A program made the position numbers and the translations under genes. Below the pieces are notes generated by a model. It was not told the DNA's origin, did no database searches, and worked only from the letters and a program-made list of their open reading frames with translations. Shown one piece after another: positions 17,385 to 25,659 of a DNA stretch of 64,000 nt; position 1 is the first letter of the stretch, and each line of letters opens with the position of its first letter. The DNA is taken from positions 5,371,001-5,435,000 of the forward strand of contig NZ_CP016353.1 in assembly GCF_002240355.1 (NCBI RefSeq), written 5' to 3'. This DNA is from Prauserella marina (lineage in GTDB: Bacteria > Actinomycetota > Actinomycetes > Mycobacteriales > Pseudonocardiaceae).

Positions 17385-18173
17385 TCACAGTCGGGTGTGG
17401 ACGGTCGAGGCCGCGGCACGGGCACGACCGTTCGGTGACAGTCCCCTGGTGGCGGCGGTGGGTGCCTCGACGGACACCGCGGCGTCCGGGAGCGCGGCCA
17501 GCAGCCCGGCCAAATCCAGTTCTCCTTCTCCCGGCAGCAGTCGCCCGGCGAGTGCCTCCGCGCGAAGGTCCGGCGGGGCGGCGCGTGGAGCGTCGCAGAG
17601 TTGGAGATACGGAAAGAGATCCCCGCCGTGCTGCCTGACCGCGGCGGCGACCTCGGCGGCGCTCCCGCCGGAACGTTGCAGGTGCAGGGCGTCGATGAGG
17701 ATCCCCGCTCCGGCGGGAACGGCGGTCGCGATCGCCTCGGCGAGGGTGCGGCACCGGGTGAACGCCATCGGTTCCAGGCACGGGCGCACCCCTGCGGCGC
17801 GTGCCTCCGCGACGATCGCCGCCAGCACGTCCACCGCCTCGGCGGGTTCCAGTTCCTCGTTGACGACCAGCAGATGCCGGGCCCCGCATTCGGCGGCCAG
17901 TTCCACCACGCAACCGATCTCGTCGCCGGAAAGCCGCCCGTTCAACCGGATCACCTCGACGTCGAGCACACCCAGCCCGGTGGCTTCGAGCGCCGCGAGC
18001 ACCCGATGGCGACGGCGTGCGTCGGCGCCGAGGTCCGCGACCACCGGTTCACGGCTGCCCGCGCCGCGCAGGGTCACCGCGTCGAAACCGGCTTCCGCGG
18101 CCGCCGCGACGAACACCTCCGGGTCGGTGTCCAGGAAGTCCAGGCAGGCCAGGGCGAGGTGGCGACGCGGCAT
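17385..18173 (-). CDS. Sugar phosphate isomerase/epimerase-like TIM barrel protein
   Basis: A 262-residue protein of the xylose-isomerase-like/AP endonuclease 2 fold. Probable metal ligands are E in PCLEPMAF, D and H in ILIDALHLQRSG, a D in LQLCDAP and E in VSVEAP. Such proteins isomerise, epimerise or dehydrate oxidised substrates; in catabolic clusters they can act on hydroxy-keto intermediates. It starts 5 bp after the VOC stop. Real activity is unknown. Confidence 0.8.
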   Translation of the reverse strand: MPRRHLALACLDFLDTDPEVFVAAAAEAGFDAVTLRGAGSREPVVADLGADARRRHRVLAALEATGLGVLDVEVIRLNGRLSGDEIGCVVELAAECGARHLLVVNEELEPAEAVDVLAAIVAEARAAGVRPCLEPMAFTRCRTLAEAIATAVPAGAGILIDALHLQRSGGSAAEVAAAVRQHGGDLFPYLQLCDAPRAAPPDLRAEALAGRLLPGEGELDLAGLLAALPDAAVSVEAPTAATRGLSPNGRARAAASTVHTRL

Positions 18174-18178
18174 CGAAA

Positions 18179-18703
18179 TCACCGTTCCCGCAACAGGTTT
18201 GTCCCGTCCCAGCCTTGCGCGGCCTTGGCCACCCTCCGGTAGAGACCGGTGAGGTAGGGCGTGTCCTCGTAGATCTCGATCAGGTGCCCCACGTGGGGGC
18301 CGGGGTCGAGGAACACGAACCGCACCTCCGGGGTAGACGCGTCCATCACGACCCGCGCGCCGTCGGCCACCAGCCGGTCGCGGGCGTCGTTGATGTCGTC
18401 GACGAAACAGGCCACGTGGTGGATGCCGGTCGCGCCCCTGCGCATGTCCTTCTCGAGTGCCACCGGTTCCAGCGCGTGGTGGTGCACGAACTCGACCATC
18501 ACCGGTCCCCATTGCCCCAGCGCGCAGGTGTGGTCGAACACCCCGCCTCCTTCGCCGGGCACGTCGACGTACTCGGTCGGAACGTGTTCGCGGACGTAGA
18601 AGGGCCCGGCTCCGTAACGCCGGTGCCACGCGGTCGCGGCGGCGCGTACGTCCGTGGTCGCGTAGGCGATCTGCACCATCCGCATTCCGCTCGGCAGGCT
18701 CAT
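18179..18703 (-). CDS. VOC-family (glyoxalase fold) protein 1
   Basis: A 174-residue two-module VOC protein. Compared with a classical metal site, the first position (VQIAYAT) lacks the usual His, while E (VMVEFVHH), H (IHHVACFV) and E (GHLIEIYED) are present. VOC members include epimerases, lyases and extradiol dioxygenases. ATG at 18703 overlaps the stop of the next VOC gene (ATGA). It is one of five VOC proteins in the island. The substrate is unknown. Confidence 0.82.
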   Translation of the reverse strand: MSLPSGMRMVQIAYATTDVRAAATAWHRRYGAGPFYVREHVPTEYVDVPGEGGGVFDHTCALGQWGPVMVEFVHHHALEPVALEKDMRRGATGIHHVACFVDDINDARDRLVADGARVVMDASTPEVRFVFLDPGPHVGHLIEIYEDTPYLTGLYRRVAKAAQGWDGTNLLRER

Positions 18704-19245
18704 GATCGCCGCCACGTCGGCCGTGCCTCGTTCCATGCGATCCGGCCCGCCAGCACGTCGGCGACCCCCGCACCTTCCGGCATCACAGGGTCGGCCCAGG
18801 CCAGCGGCGAATCCGTCAGCTGCACCAGCGTGCCGAAACCGGAGCTGGGACGGATGAACGTCTCGTCCCAGCACCCGGTACCCGTTCGGGTGTCCACAGT
18901 GGAGTATCCGGCCGCCTCCAGCCGCGCGGCGGCTTCGGTGACGTCATGCACAAAGCAGGTCATGTGGTGGAAACCGGGACCGCGCTTGTCGAGATAGGCC
19001 GCGAGATAGGACTCCTCGTGCAACGGCTGGAGCAGCTCGATCTTCACCCCCGGCGGGAAACTCAGCTGCAACGACCGGATCCCGAGCCGGTCGTCGTCGC
19101 CGCCCGCGATCAGCTTTCCGCCGAACAACTCGGTGTAAAGCGGTGCCGCGGCGGCGAGGTCGCGCACCGCGACGGCGACGTGGTCGAAGCGGGTGACCAG
19201 CCCGGCGAGTTCATCGACCGCACCGGGAACGAGATCCTCGATCAC
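18700..19245 (-). CDS. VOC-family protein 2, paralogue of the one at 25643
   Basis: A 181-residue VOC protein starting at GTG 19245, which overlaps the acyl-CoA synthetase stop (GTGA). Likely metal residues are H (FDHVAVAV), E (KIELLQPL), H (FHHMTCFV) and Q (GTLVQLTD). It shares the FHHxTxxVHDV segment and an unusual C-terminal extension ADVLAGRxxxxxARPTW with the VOC protein at 25643-26149, so the two arose by duplication. Epimerase or lyase activity is possible. Confidence 0.82.
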   Translation of the reverse strand: MIEDLVPGAVDELAGLVTRFDHVAVAVRDLAAAAPLYTELFGGKLIAGGDDDRLGIRSLQLSFPPGVKIELLQPLHEESYLAAYLDKRGPGFHHMTCFVHDVTEAAARLEAAGYSTVDTRTGTGCWDETFIRPSSGFGTLVQLTDSPLAWADPVMPEGAGVADVLAGRIAWNEARPTWRRS

Positions 19246-20963
19246 GGGAGCTCGATCCCGAGTTCGGCGCAGATCGCCTCCCGCAGCCGGAACTTCTGGA
19301 TCTTGGTGGCTGCCATCGGCCACTCCTCGACGAGCCTGATGTGCCGGGGCAGCTTGAAACTCGCGATCCTGCCGTGCAGCCAATCCCCCAGTTCCTCTCC
19401 GGTGACGGCCTTCCCGGCACGCAGTTCGACCGCGGCGGCGGGAACCTCGACGAGCCGTTCGTCCGGGATGCCGACGACCTGGGCGATGTTCACCGCGGGA
19501 TGCTGTTGCAGCGCTTCCTCGATCTCGACGGCCGCGACGTTTTCCCCGCCGACCTTCAGCATGTCCTTGAGGCGGCCCAGATACGAGATCCTGCCGTCGG
19601 CGTCGACGGCGCCGATGTCCCCGGTGTGGAACCAGCCCTCGGCGTCGATGACGGCGGCGGTTTCCTCCGGCGCGTTGTGGTAACCCTCGAACATCGAGTA
19701 CCCGCGCACGCAGATCTCGCCGCGTTCCCCGGTCGCAACCTCGGCACCGCTCTCCGGGTCCGCGATCCGGATCTGGATACCGGGAAACGGCGGTCCGCTG
19801 GTGTTGGTCCGTTGTTCCAGGGTGTCGGTGGGGACGGAGAAGGAGACACAGCCGCCGGTCTCCGTGGAGCCGTAGGCGGTGACGACCGCGGCATGTGGAA
19901 ACCGTCCCTGCAGGGCCCGCAGGGTCGCGGGCGGGGCGACACCGTTGACCACCCGCACATCGCTCCAGTCCACTGTGGAGAAGTCGGGGTGGTTGGTCAC
20001 CGCCTGGGTGATGGTCGGGAACGTCGGATAGAAGTGGGTGAGCCGGACCCGCCGGAGCATCGCGATCGCCGCGTCGGGTTCGAAGTGCTCCATGGACATG
20101 AACGTGGCGCCGACGTAGAAACAACCGTTCATCGGCAGCACCGAGGACATGTGGAACATCGGCAGCGGATCCCAGAACCGGTCCGCGCCATGAACGTCGA
20201 GCCGTTCGGCCACCGCGATCGCGTTACGCACCACCATCTCGTGCGACAGCGCGCAGCCCTTCGGTTTCGCGGTGGTGCCGGAGGTGTACATCATCATGCC
20301 GATGCCGCGCAGGGGAACCTGACGGCGCAGGGCGTGCACCTCCTCCGGCGACACCCGCGCCGCGTCGGCGTAGAACCGCTCCGCGGTGAGGTACGCGGGC
20401 GCGGTGTTCTCGTCGTTCTCGTCGCCGAGCACCACCACGGCCTCGAGCGCGGGCACCGACGGTACCGGGAAAGCGTCGGCACGGCCGGGATCCAGTTCCG
20501 GTATGGCGGCCTCGATCCGCGCGGTCAGCGCGAACGGCTGCCCGGACTGGGCGGCCGAGACCAGAACCTTGATCCCGGCGTCACCGAGGACGTGCGCGAG
20601 ATCATCACCCTGGTAGCGGGCGTTGATGAGCACGGCGACGGCGCCGATCATCGCCGCGCCGTAGGAGATCCTGGCGAAATCGGGGCAGTTCGCCATCAGC
20701 ACGCCGACGTGGTCGCCCGGCCCGACGCCCATGGCTCGCAGGGCACGCGCGGCCAGTTCCACGTCCTCGGCGAGTCGCGCGAACGTCAGCCGCTCGCGGG
20801 GGAAGACCAGAGCCTCGGCCCGCGGCCACAGCGCGGCGGCACGCACCACCACGTCGCCGAGGGGAACCGCCTCGGCCCAGCCGCCTGGTCCGGTCGGTGC
20901 ACCGGCGGCCGCCGCGACGCTCAGCGCCGGCGCCTGGTGCGAGGACGTCTCCGTTGTCGTCAC
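19242..20963 (-). CDS. Acyl-CoA synthetase (AMP-forming), copy 2
   Basis: A 573-residue ANL ligase with MYTSGTTAKPKGCALSH, TAYGSTETGG, FHTGDIGAVDADGRISYLGR, LKDMLKVGGENV and the catalytic lysine in AATKIQKFRL. The GTG start gives an N-terminal extension of about 30 residues compared with copy 1. It is second in the operon behind the acyl-CoA dehydrogenase (39-bp gap), the expected order for activation then desaturation of an acid. Confidence 0.93.
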   Translation of the reverse strand: MTTTETSSHQAPALSVAAAAGAPTGPGGWAEAVPLGDVVVRAAALWPRAEALVFPRERLTFARLAEDVELAARALRAMGVGPGDHVGVLMANCPDFARISYGAAMIGAVAVLINARYQGDDLAHVLGDAGIKVLVSAAQSGQPFALTARIEAAIPELDPGRADAFPVPSVPALEAVVVLGDENDENTAPAYLTAERFYADAARVSPEEVHALRRQVPLRGIGMMMYTSGTTAKPKGCALSHEMVVRNAIAVAERLDVHGADRFWDPLPMFHMSSVLPMNGCFYVGATFMSMEHFEPDAAIAMLRRVRLTHFYPTFPTITQAVTNHPDFSTVDWSDVRVVNGVAPPATLRALQGRFPHAAVVTAYGSTETGGCVSFSVPTDTLEQRTNTSGPPFPGIQIRIADPESGAEVATGERGEICVRGYSMFEGYHNAPEETAAVIDAEGWFHTGDIGAVDADGRISYLGRLKDMLKVGGENVAAVEIEEALQQHPAVNIAQVVGIPDERLVEVPAAAVELRAGKAVTGEELGDWLHGRIASFKLPRHIRLVEEWPMAATKIQKFRLREAICAELGIELP

Positions 20964-21002
20964 CGCGGTGTCCTTCCTGCTGTCCTTTCAGCCGGTCGGC
21001 GA

Positions 21003-22166
21003 TCAGAACGACCTGGGCAAACCTGCCATCTCGGCGATCGAGTTGCGAGCCATCTCGTTCGCGATGGGGCCGATCCGGTAGAGCCGGGCGTCCCGCCAGT
21101 ACCGCTGCATCTGGGTCTCCAGCGCGTAGCCCATGCCACCGAAGATCTGGATGCCACGGTCGGCCGCGGTCACGGCGCCCTCGGACGCGACGATCTTCGC
21201 CATGTTGGCGTGCATACCGCATTCCAGCCCTTCGGACTGGCGCCATGCCGCCTCGTACACCAGCAGTTCCGCGGACTTCTGCGCGATCAGCATGTCGGCG
21301 TAGTAGTGCTGGAGTACCTGCACCTGACCGAGTTTGCGGCCGAAGACGTCCCGCTCGTCGAGGTAGCGCTTCGCCTCCTCGATGACACCGTCGAGGATGC
21401 CGAGCGCGAGCGCCGACATGACGATCCGCTCGTTGTTGAGGGTCTTCAGCAGCATGTACCAGGCCTGGCCCGGTTCACCGAGGACAAGGTCGTCCGGCAC
21501 GAACACGTCGTCGAGGAAGACTTCGCAGGATCCGACGTTCTTCATGCCCAGCTTGGGAATCTGCCTGCACTCGACGCCCCTGGTCTCGCGCGGGACGAGG
21601 AAGAGTGTGGTGCCCCTGGTCTTCTTCTCGGGGTTGCGGTCGCTGCGGGCGAGCAGCAGCAGGTAGTCGGCGACGTGCGCCTGGGTGGACCAGATCTTCT
21701 GGCCGTTGATGACCCAGCCGCCGTCCGTGCGGTCGGCGGTGGTCTTGAGGGAGCCGAGCAGGTCGGTGCCACCCCCGGGTTCGGTGAGCGAGATGGCGAA
21801 CTTCGTGCGCCCCTCGGCGATGTCGGGCAGGAAGCGGCGCTTCTGCTCCTCGTCGCCGTAGTAGCCGACGGACTTGGCTCCCGCGAAGGCGTTGATGCCC
21901 CAGATCCAGGCGATGCCACCCAGCGAACGGGCGAGCTCGCGGATCAGGACGACCTGGTCCAGCTCGGTACCGCCGGAGCCGCCGTACTCCTCGTCGATCG
22001 CGATCCCGTGAAAGCCCGCCTCGGCCATCTTCTGGAACAGCGCGTGCGGGTACTCGAACTCCTGCTTCTCCAGTTCGAGGGCCGCCTCCTTCGGGCACTC
22101 CTTCTCGACCCACGCCCGGACGGTTTTCCGGAACGCCTCCTGCTCGTCGGTGAGCGCGAAGTCCAC
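21003..22166 (-). CDS. Acyl-CoA dehydrogenase
   Basis: A 387-residue flavoprotein with the ACAD fold: N-terminal DFALTDEQEAFRKTVR, FAD/substrate motif ISLTEPGGGTDL, KIWSTQAHVADYLLLLARSD, IFGGMGYALE and a C-terminus ending AGLPRSF. It introduces a double bond alpha-beta to the CoA thioester. The usual catalytic-Glu motif YEGT after the RDARxYRI segment is replaced by GPIANE, so the base must come from elsewhere, as in other ACAD subfamilies. First gene of the leftward ten-gene operon, behind operator site 22202. Confidence 0.92.
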   Translation of the reverse strand: MDFALTDEQEAFRKTVRAWVEKECPKEAALELEKQEFEYPHALFQKMAEAGFHGIAIDEEYGGSGGTELDQVVLIRELARSLGGIAWIWGINAFAGAKSVGYYGDEEQKRRFLPDIAEGRTKFAISLTEPGGGTDLLGSLKTTADRTDGGWVINGQKIWSTQAHVADYLLLLARSDRNPEKKTRGTTLFLVPRETRGVECRQIPKLGMKNVGSCEVFLDDVFVPDDLVLGEPGQAWYMLLKTLNNERIVMSALALGILDGVIEEAKRYLDERDVFGRKLGQVQVLQHYYADMLIAQKSAELLVYEAAWRQSEGLECGMHANMAKIVASEGAVTAADRGIQIFGGMGYALETQMQRYWRDARLYRIGPIANEMARNSIAEMAGLPRSF

Positions 22167-22201
22167 GGTCCCTCCTGATCAGCCACAGCTCTGGGATTTC
22201 C

Positions 22202-22219
22202 ACCAAACGATTGCTTGGT
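22202..22219 (-). promoter_or_regulatory. Island TetR operator, site A (acyl-CoA dehydrogenase operon)
   Basis: On the minus strand the 14-mer reads AGCAATCGTTTGGT (22215-22202), one mismatch from the identical copies at 22272 and 44512. On the plus strand, ACCAA and TTGGT also flank an 8-bp spacer across 22202-22219. It lies 35 bp upstream of the acyl-CoA dehydrogenase start. Confidence 0.75.
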
Positions 22220-22271
22220 TAATGGAACACTGGGTCCGAGGTGATGTCAAGCACGTGGCGGGCTTTTATCT

Positions 22272-22285
22272 ACCAATCGTTTGGT
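22272..22285 (+). promoter_or_regulatory. Island TetR operator, site B (VOC-ferredoxin operon)
   Basis: ACCAATCGTTTGGT, arms ACCAA and TTGGT with a 4-bp centre, 35 bp upstream of the rightward VOC gene. It is identical to the copy at 44512-44525, and the match extends to TACCAATCGTTTGGTGTA (18 bp) in both. Confidence 0.82.
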
Positions 22286-22320
22286 GTAAAAATGGGGAAG
22301 GGCGTACGAAAGGAAGACCC

Positions 22321-22881
22321 ATGACCCGCGTGCATATCGACCACATCGCGCTCTGCGTGAAGGACCTCGACCAGGCCATCGCCGACTGGAAGGACATTCT
22401 CGGCGTACTCACGCCCGAGATGACCGAGACGATCACATACTCCAGGGGCAGCTCGGACGGGACGGAAATGGTGTGGGCCACCTTCCAGAATCCCGATCCC
22501 ACGGGCGTCTCGATCCAGATGTGGGCACCGGGCTCCCCGGACAGCTGGGTGCACAAGGTGCTCGCCAAGCGCGGCGAGTTCGTCCACCACATCGCGTTCC
22601 TGAGCGACAACTTCGGTCACACCATGCAGCAGTGCCGTGCCGCGGGGCTGCCCGTGCTTCTCGACGAGGACAGCCACCCCGACACGATGCCCTGGCTCAA
22701 GTGGAACTTCCTTCCCGAATCGAAGGCTCACGGCGTGCTCATCGAGCTCGCCACCCGCTACCAGGTCGGCGGCGACCGCTGGCTGCCGCATCCCGGCAAC
22801 GCCGAGAACGCCGAACTGAACAAGGAATGGACCCAGCGCTTCTACACCGACCCTGGGCTGCAGGGTGGAGGCAAGCCGTGA
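22321..22881 (+). CDS. VOC-family protein 3 (methylmalonyl-CoA epimerase-like metal site)
   Basis: A 186-residue VOC protein. Its predicted ligand set H (IDHIALCV), Q (GVSIQMWAP), H (VHHIAFLS) and E (GVLIELATRY) is the H-Q-H-E pattern of methylmalonyl-CoA epimerase, so epimerisation of a 2-substituted CoA ester is a reasonable guess. GAAAGGA precedes the ATG. First gene of the rightward operon with the P450 electron-transfer genes; its stop overlaps the ferredoxin GTG. Confidence 0.82.
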   Translation: MTRVHIDHIALCVKDLDQAIADWKDILGVLTPEMTETITYSRGSSDGTEMVWATFQNPDPTGVSIQMWAPGSPDSWVHKVLAKRGEFVHHIAFLSDNFGHTMQQCRAAGLPVLLDEDSHPDTMPWLKWNFLPESKAHGVLIELATRYQVGGDRWLPHPGNAENAELNKEWTQRFYTDPGLQGGGKP

Positions 22882-23066
22882 GGATCAACGTCGACATGGC
22901 GCTCTGCCAGAACTACGGGCAGTGCGTCTTCGCCGCGCCGGAGCACTTCGACCTCGACGAGGCCGGTGACCTCGTTCATCAGGCGAGCGCGGACGAATCG
23001 GCGCGTGCCGACGTCGAGGCCGCCGCCATGGCGTGCCCGGTGCAGGCCATCACCATCGAGGGGTGA
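22878..23066 (+). CDS. [3Fe-4S] ferredoxin of the P450-partner type
   Basis: A 62-residue ferredoxin with cysteines C10, C16 (C-x5-C, QNYGQ between) and C53 followed by Pro. The missing fourth cysteine predicts a [3Fe-4S] cluster, the form that feeds electrons to bacterial CYPs. GTG at 22878 overlaps the VOC stop. It stands directly before a ferredoxin reductase, and the P450 it should serve is at 26898-28124 in an operon with the same operator. Confidence 0.93.
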   Translation: MRINVDMALCQNYGQCVFAAPEHFDLDEAGDLVHQASADESARADVEAAAMACPVQAITIEG

Positions 23067-23069
23067 CGC

Positions 23070-24284
23070 ATGTCGACTCTCCCTGCCCGGCGGATCGTGG
23101 TCGTCGGCGGCTCGCTCGGCGGCCTGCGGGCGACCGAAGCGCTACTGGCGGGCGGCTGGGACGGTGAGATCGTAGTGCTCTCGGACGAACCACACGTCCC
23201 CTACACCCGGCCACCGCTGTCCAAGGCCGCGCTCGCGGGTGGCCCCGATCTCGCGACGCTCGCGGTCAAACAGCGTCCCGAGGCGGCACGTGCCGAATGG
23301 CGGTTCGGCGCCACGGTGGTGGCCGCCGATCTCGCCGCGCGCACGGTCACCCTCGCCGACGGCGAAACCGTGGCCTACGACGGTCTTGTCGCCGCCACCG
23401 GTGTGCGCCCGCGACGGCTTCCTTCGCGGATCGACCACACCGGCGGCGCCGCGCACGTCGTACGGACCATTGAGGACTGTCGCGTGCTGCATTCCGCGCT
23501 GCGCACCGGTTCTCGTGTGGTGGTGATCGGTGCCGGGTTCATCGGCTGCGAGGTCGCCGCCACGGCGGTCGGCCTCGGCTGCGAGGTCACGGTAGTCGCC
23601 GCCGACGAGTCACCAATGCTGGCTCCGCTGGGCCGCACGGTCGGTGACGCGGTCCGCCGACGACACGAACGCGCGGGTGTGAAGTTCCGCCTTGGCGTCT
23701 CGGTGTCGGCTGTAGACCATGGCTATTCGGTTTCCCTCTCTGACGGATCGCGTGTGGACGGTGACGTCGTCGTCCAGTCCATCGGCTCCGCCCCGTGTGT
23801 CGGCTGGCTGTCCGGCAACGGGCTCGACCTCGCCGACGGTGTGGCGACCGACAACGGAATGCGCGCCGGCGGGATCACCGGCGTCGTCGCGGTCGGTGAT
23901 GTCGCACGCTTCCCGAACCCGCTCTTCGACGACGTGCCACGCAGGGTCGAGCACTGGCAGACGCCGATGGAGACCGCGCGCCGCGCGGCGGTCACCCTGC
24001 TCGCCGACCTCGCCGGTCACGACGCCGACCCGGCACCGTTCACGCCACTGCCCTCGTTCTGGTCCGACCAGTTCGATCTGCGGCTCCAGTCGTTCGGCGC
24101 GCTCGGTATCGCCGACCGGACCGAGGTGCTGGAAGGTGACCTCGGCGGTCAGGCGGTTGTCGGCTACTTCCGCGGCACTCTGCTCGTCGGTGCCCTTCTG
24201 CTCGGTATGCCGAAACGGGCGGTGGCAGTCCGCAAACGCCTGCTCGCCGGGCTCACCGATCCCCAACCCACGTACGCGGCCTGA
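23070..24284 (+). CDS. FAD-dependent ferredoxin reductase
   Basis: A 404-residue reductase with two dinucleotide-binding motifs: FAD site VVVGGSLGGLRATEAL near residue 10 and NAD site VVVIGAGFIGCEVA near residue 150. VAVGDVARFP carries the second FAD-binding Asp. Length and order match putidaredoxin reductase/rubredoxin reductase-like enzymes. It moves electrons from NADH to the adjacent [3Fe-4S] ferredoxin for the P450. Confidence 0.93.
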   Translation: MSTLPARRIVVVGGSLGGLRATEALLAGGWDGEIVVLSDEPHVPYTRPPLSKAALAGGPDLATLAVKQRPEAARAEWRFGATVVAADLAARTVTLADGETVAYDGLVAATGVRPRRLPSRIDHTGGAAHVVRTIEDCRVLHSALRTGSRVVVIGAGFIGCEVAATAVGLGCEVTVVAADESPMLAPLGRTVGDAVRRRHERAGVKFRLGVSVSAVDHGYSVSLSDGSRVDGDVVVQSIGSAPCVGWLSGNGLDLADGVATDNGMRAGGITGVVAVGDVARFPNPLFDDVPRRVEHWQTPMETARRAAVTLLADLAGHDADPAPFTPLPSFWSDQFDLRLQSFGALGIADRTEVLEGDLGGQAVVGYFRGTLLVGALLLGMPKRAVAVRKRLLAGLTDPQPTYAA

Positions 24285-24313
24285 ACGTTTCCCTGACGGC
24301 CAAAGGAGGCCAG

Positions 24314-24637
24314 ATGACCTACGTGATCGCAGAGCCCTGTGTCGACCTGCAGGACAAGGCGTGTATCGACGAATGCCCCGTCGATTGCATCTACGAGGGC
24401 CCCAGAATGCTCTACATCCAGCCCGACGAATGCGTCGACTGCGGAGCGTGCGAACCGGTCTGCCCCGTCGAGGCGATCTACTACGAGGACGACGTCCCCG
24501 CCGAGTTCGCCGCCTACACCAAGGTGAACGCGGAGTTCTTCGACAGCATCGGTAGTCCCGGCGGCGCCAGCGGGCACGGGGTCGCGGACGCCGACCATCC
24601 GCGGGTGGCCGGACTGCCCGCGCAGGCGCCCGCGTGA
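24314..24637 (+). CDS. fdxA: Seven-iron ferredoxin (FdxA type)
   Basis: A 107-residue ferredoxin. C9, C17 and C50 fit the [3Fe-4S] site and C21, C40, C43 and C46 the [4Fe-4S] site, with C25 free, the pattern of Azotobacter FdI and mycobacterial FdxA. It carries low-potential electrons in the cytoplasm. A second ferredoxin in the same operon as the [3Fe-4S] one suggests another client, possibly the molybdopterin enzyme at 42217. An AGGAGG-type ribosome-binding site precedes it. Confidence 0.93.
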   Translation: MTYVIAEPCVDLQDKACIDECPVDCIYEGPRMLYIQPDECVDCGACEPVCPVEAIYYEDDVPAEFAAYTKVNAEFFDSIGSPGGASGHGVADADHPRVAGLPAQAPA

Positions 24638-25659
24638 ACGGAGCCGACGTGCATCTCGCCGCCACCACCACCGCGCTGCGCACCGTGGTCGCCGAACCCG
24701 TCACCGCGGCCGCGCCCCGGCCCGGTGAGGCACTGCTGGCCGTCGAAAGGGTCGGGATCTGCGGAACCGATCTGCACATCTGGGACGGCAGTTACGCCAC
24801 CGGGCTCCCCCTTGTCCAGGGTCACGAGATCAGCGCGACCGTCGCCGCGCTGCCAGGCGACTACGACGGTCCACTCGCCATCGGCGACCGGGTGGCCGTG
24901 GAACCCGTGGTGTCGTGCGGAACGTGTTACCCGTGCCGGATCGGGCGGCGCAACACCTGCCGGTCGATGGACGCGGTGGGGGTGCACCGGCCGGGCGGAT
25001 TTCAGGAGATAGTGTGGGTACCGGTGGAAAACTGCCACCTCGCGCGGGAACTCGGGGCCGATGTCGCCGCGCTCGCCGAGACACTGTCGGTGAGCCTGCG
25101 TGCGGTCACCAGGCCCGGCGTGCGGGCGGGTGAGCGGGTGCTGATCCTCGGTGCGGGCCCGATCGGACTCGGCGCCGTGATCGCCGCACGCGACGCGGGT
25201 GCGGAGGTCATGGTCACCGATCTGCATCAGTCCAGATTGGACCTCGCCCGCGCACTCGGAGCCACGGAAACGGTGCGCGGCATCGAGGAGCTGCCCGAGC
25301 GGGTCGCCGCATGGACGTCCGGGGACGGAGTGCCCGTGGTGATCGAGGCGACCGGTGTCGCCGCCGTCGCGGAACGGGCCTTCGAAGTGGTCGCGACCGC
25401 GGGGCGGATCTCGCTCGTCGGCGTGTCGGAGCAGACCGCGCATCTCGGGATGCGTGCGTTCACCGCCAAGGAGCTGGATGTCTACGGCAGCCGGTCCACA
25501 CTGGACTTCCCTGCCGCGATCGCACTCGCGGGACGGCACCACGACGACGTCCGCCGGTTGATCAGCCACGAGTTCGGGCTCACCGAAGTCGGCGACGCGC
25601 TGGCCTTCGCCCACGATACCCCGCATTCGGTGGTGAAAACCGTCATCGCGGTGGGCTGA
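24634..25659 (+). CDS. Zinc-dependent medium-chain dehydrogenase
   Basis: A 341-residue MDR: GICGTDLHIWDG (catalytic Cys), GHEISATV, structural zinc CGTCYPCRIGRRNTC, cofactor motif LGAGPIGLGAV. Resembles threonine/sorbitol-type dehydrogenases. GTG at 24634 overlaps the ferredoxin stop (GTGA). Last gene of the rightward operon; its 3' end overlaps the convergent VOC gene by 17 bp. Likely oxidises a secondary alcohol of the pathway. Confidence 0.9.
   Translation: MNGADVHLAATTTALRTVVAEPVTAAAPRPGEALLAVERVGICGTDLHIWDGSYATGLPLVQGHEISATVAALPGDYDGPLAIGDRVAVEPVVSCGTCYPCRIGRRNTCRSMDAVGVHRPGGFQEIVWVPVENCHLARELGADVAALAETLSVSLRAVTRPGVRAGERVLILGAGPIGLGAVIAARDAGAEVMVTDLHQSRLDLARALGATETVRGIEELPERVAAWTSGDGVPVVIEATGVAAVAERAFEVVATAGRISLVGVSEQTAHLGMRAFTAKELDVYGSRSTLDFPAAIALAGRHHDDVRRLISHEFGLTEVGDALAFAHDTPHSVVKTVIAVG

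Noticed and set aside
19341-22178. 945-codon open frame antisense to the acyl-CoA synthetase and dehydrogenase
   Set aside because: It contains no motif and mirrors two strong genes; long antisense frames are expected in very GC-rich coding DNA.
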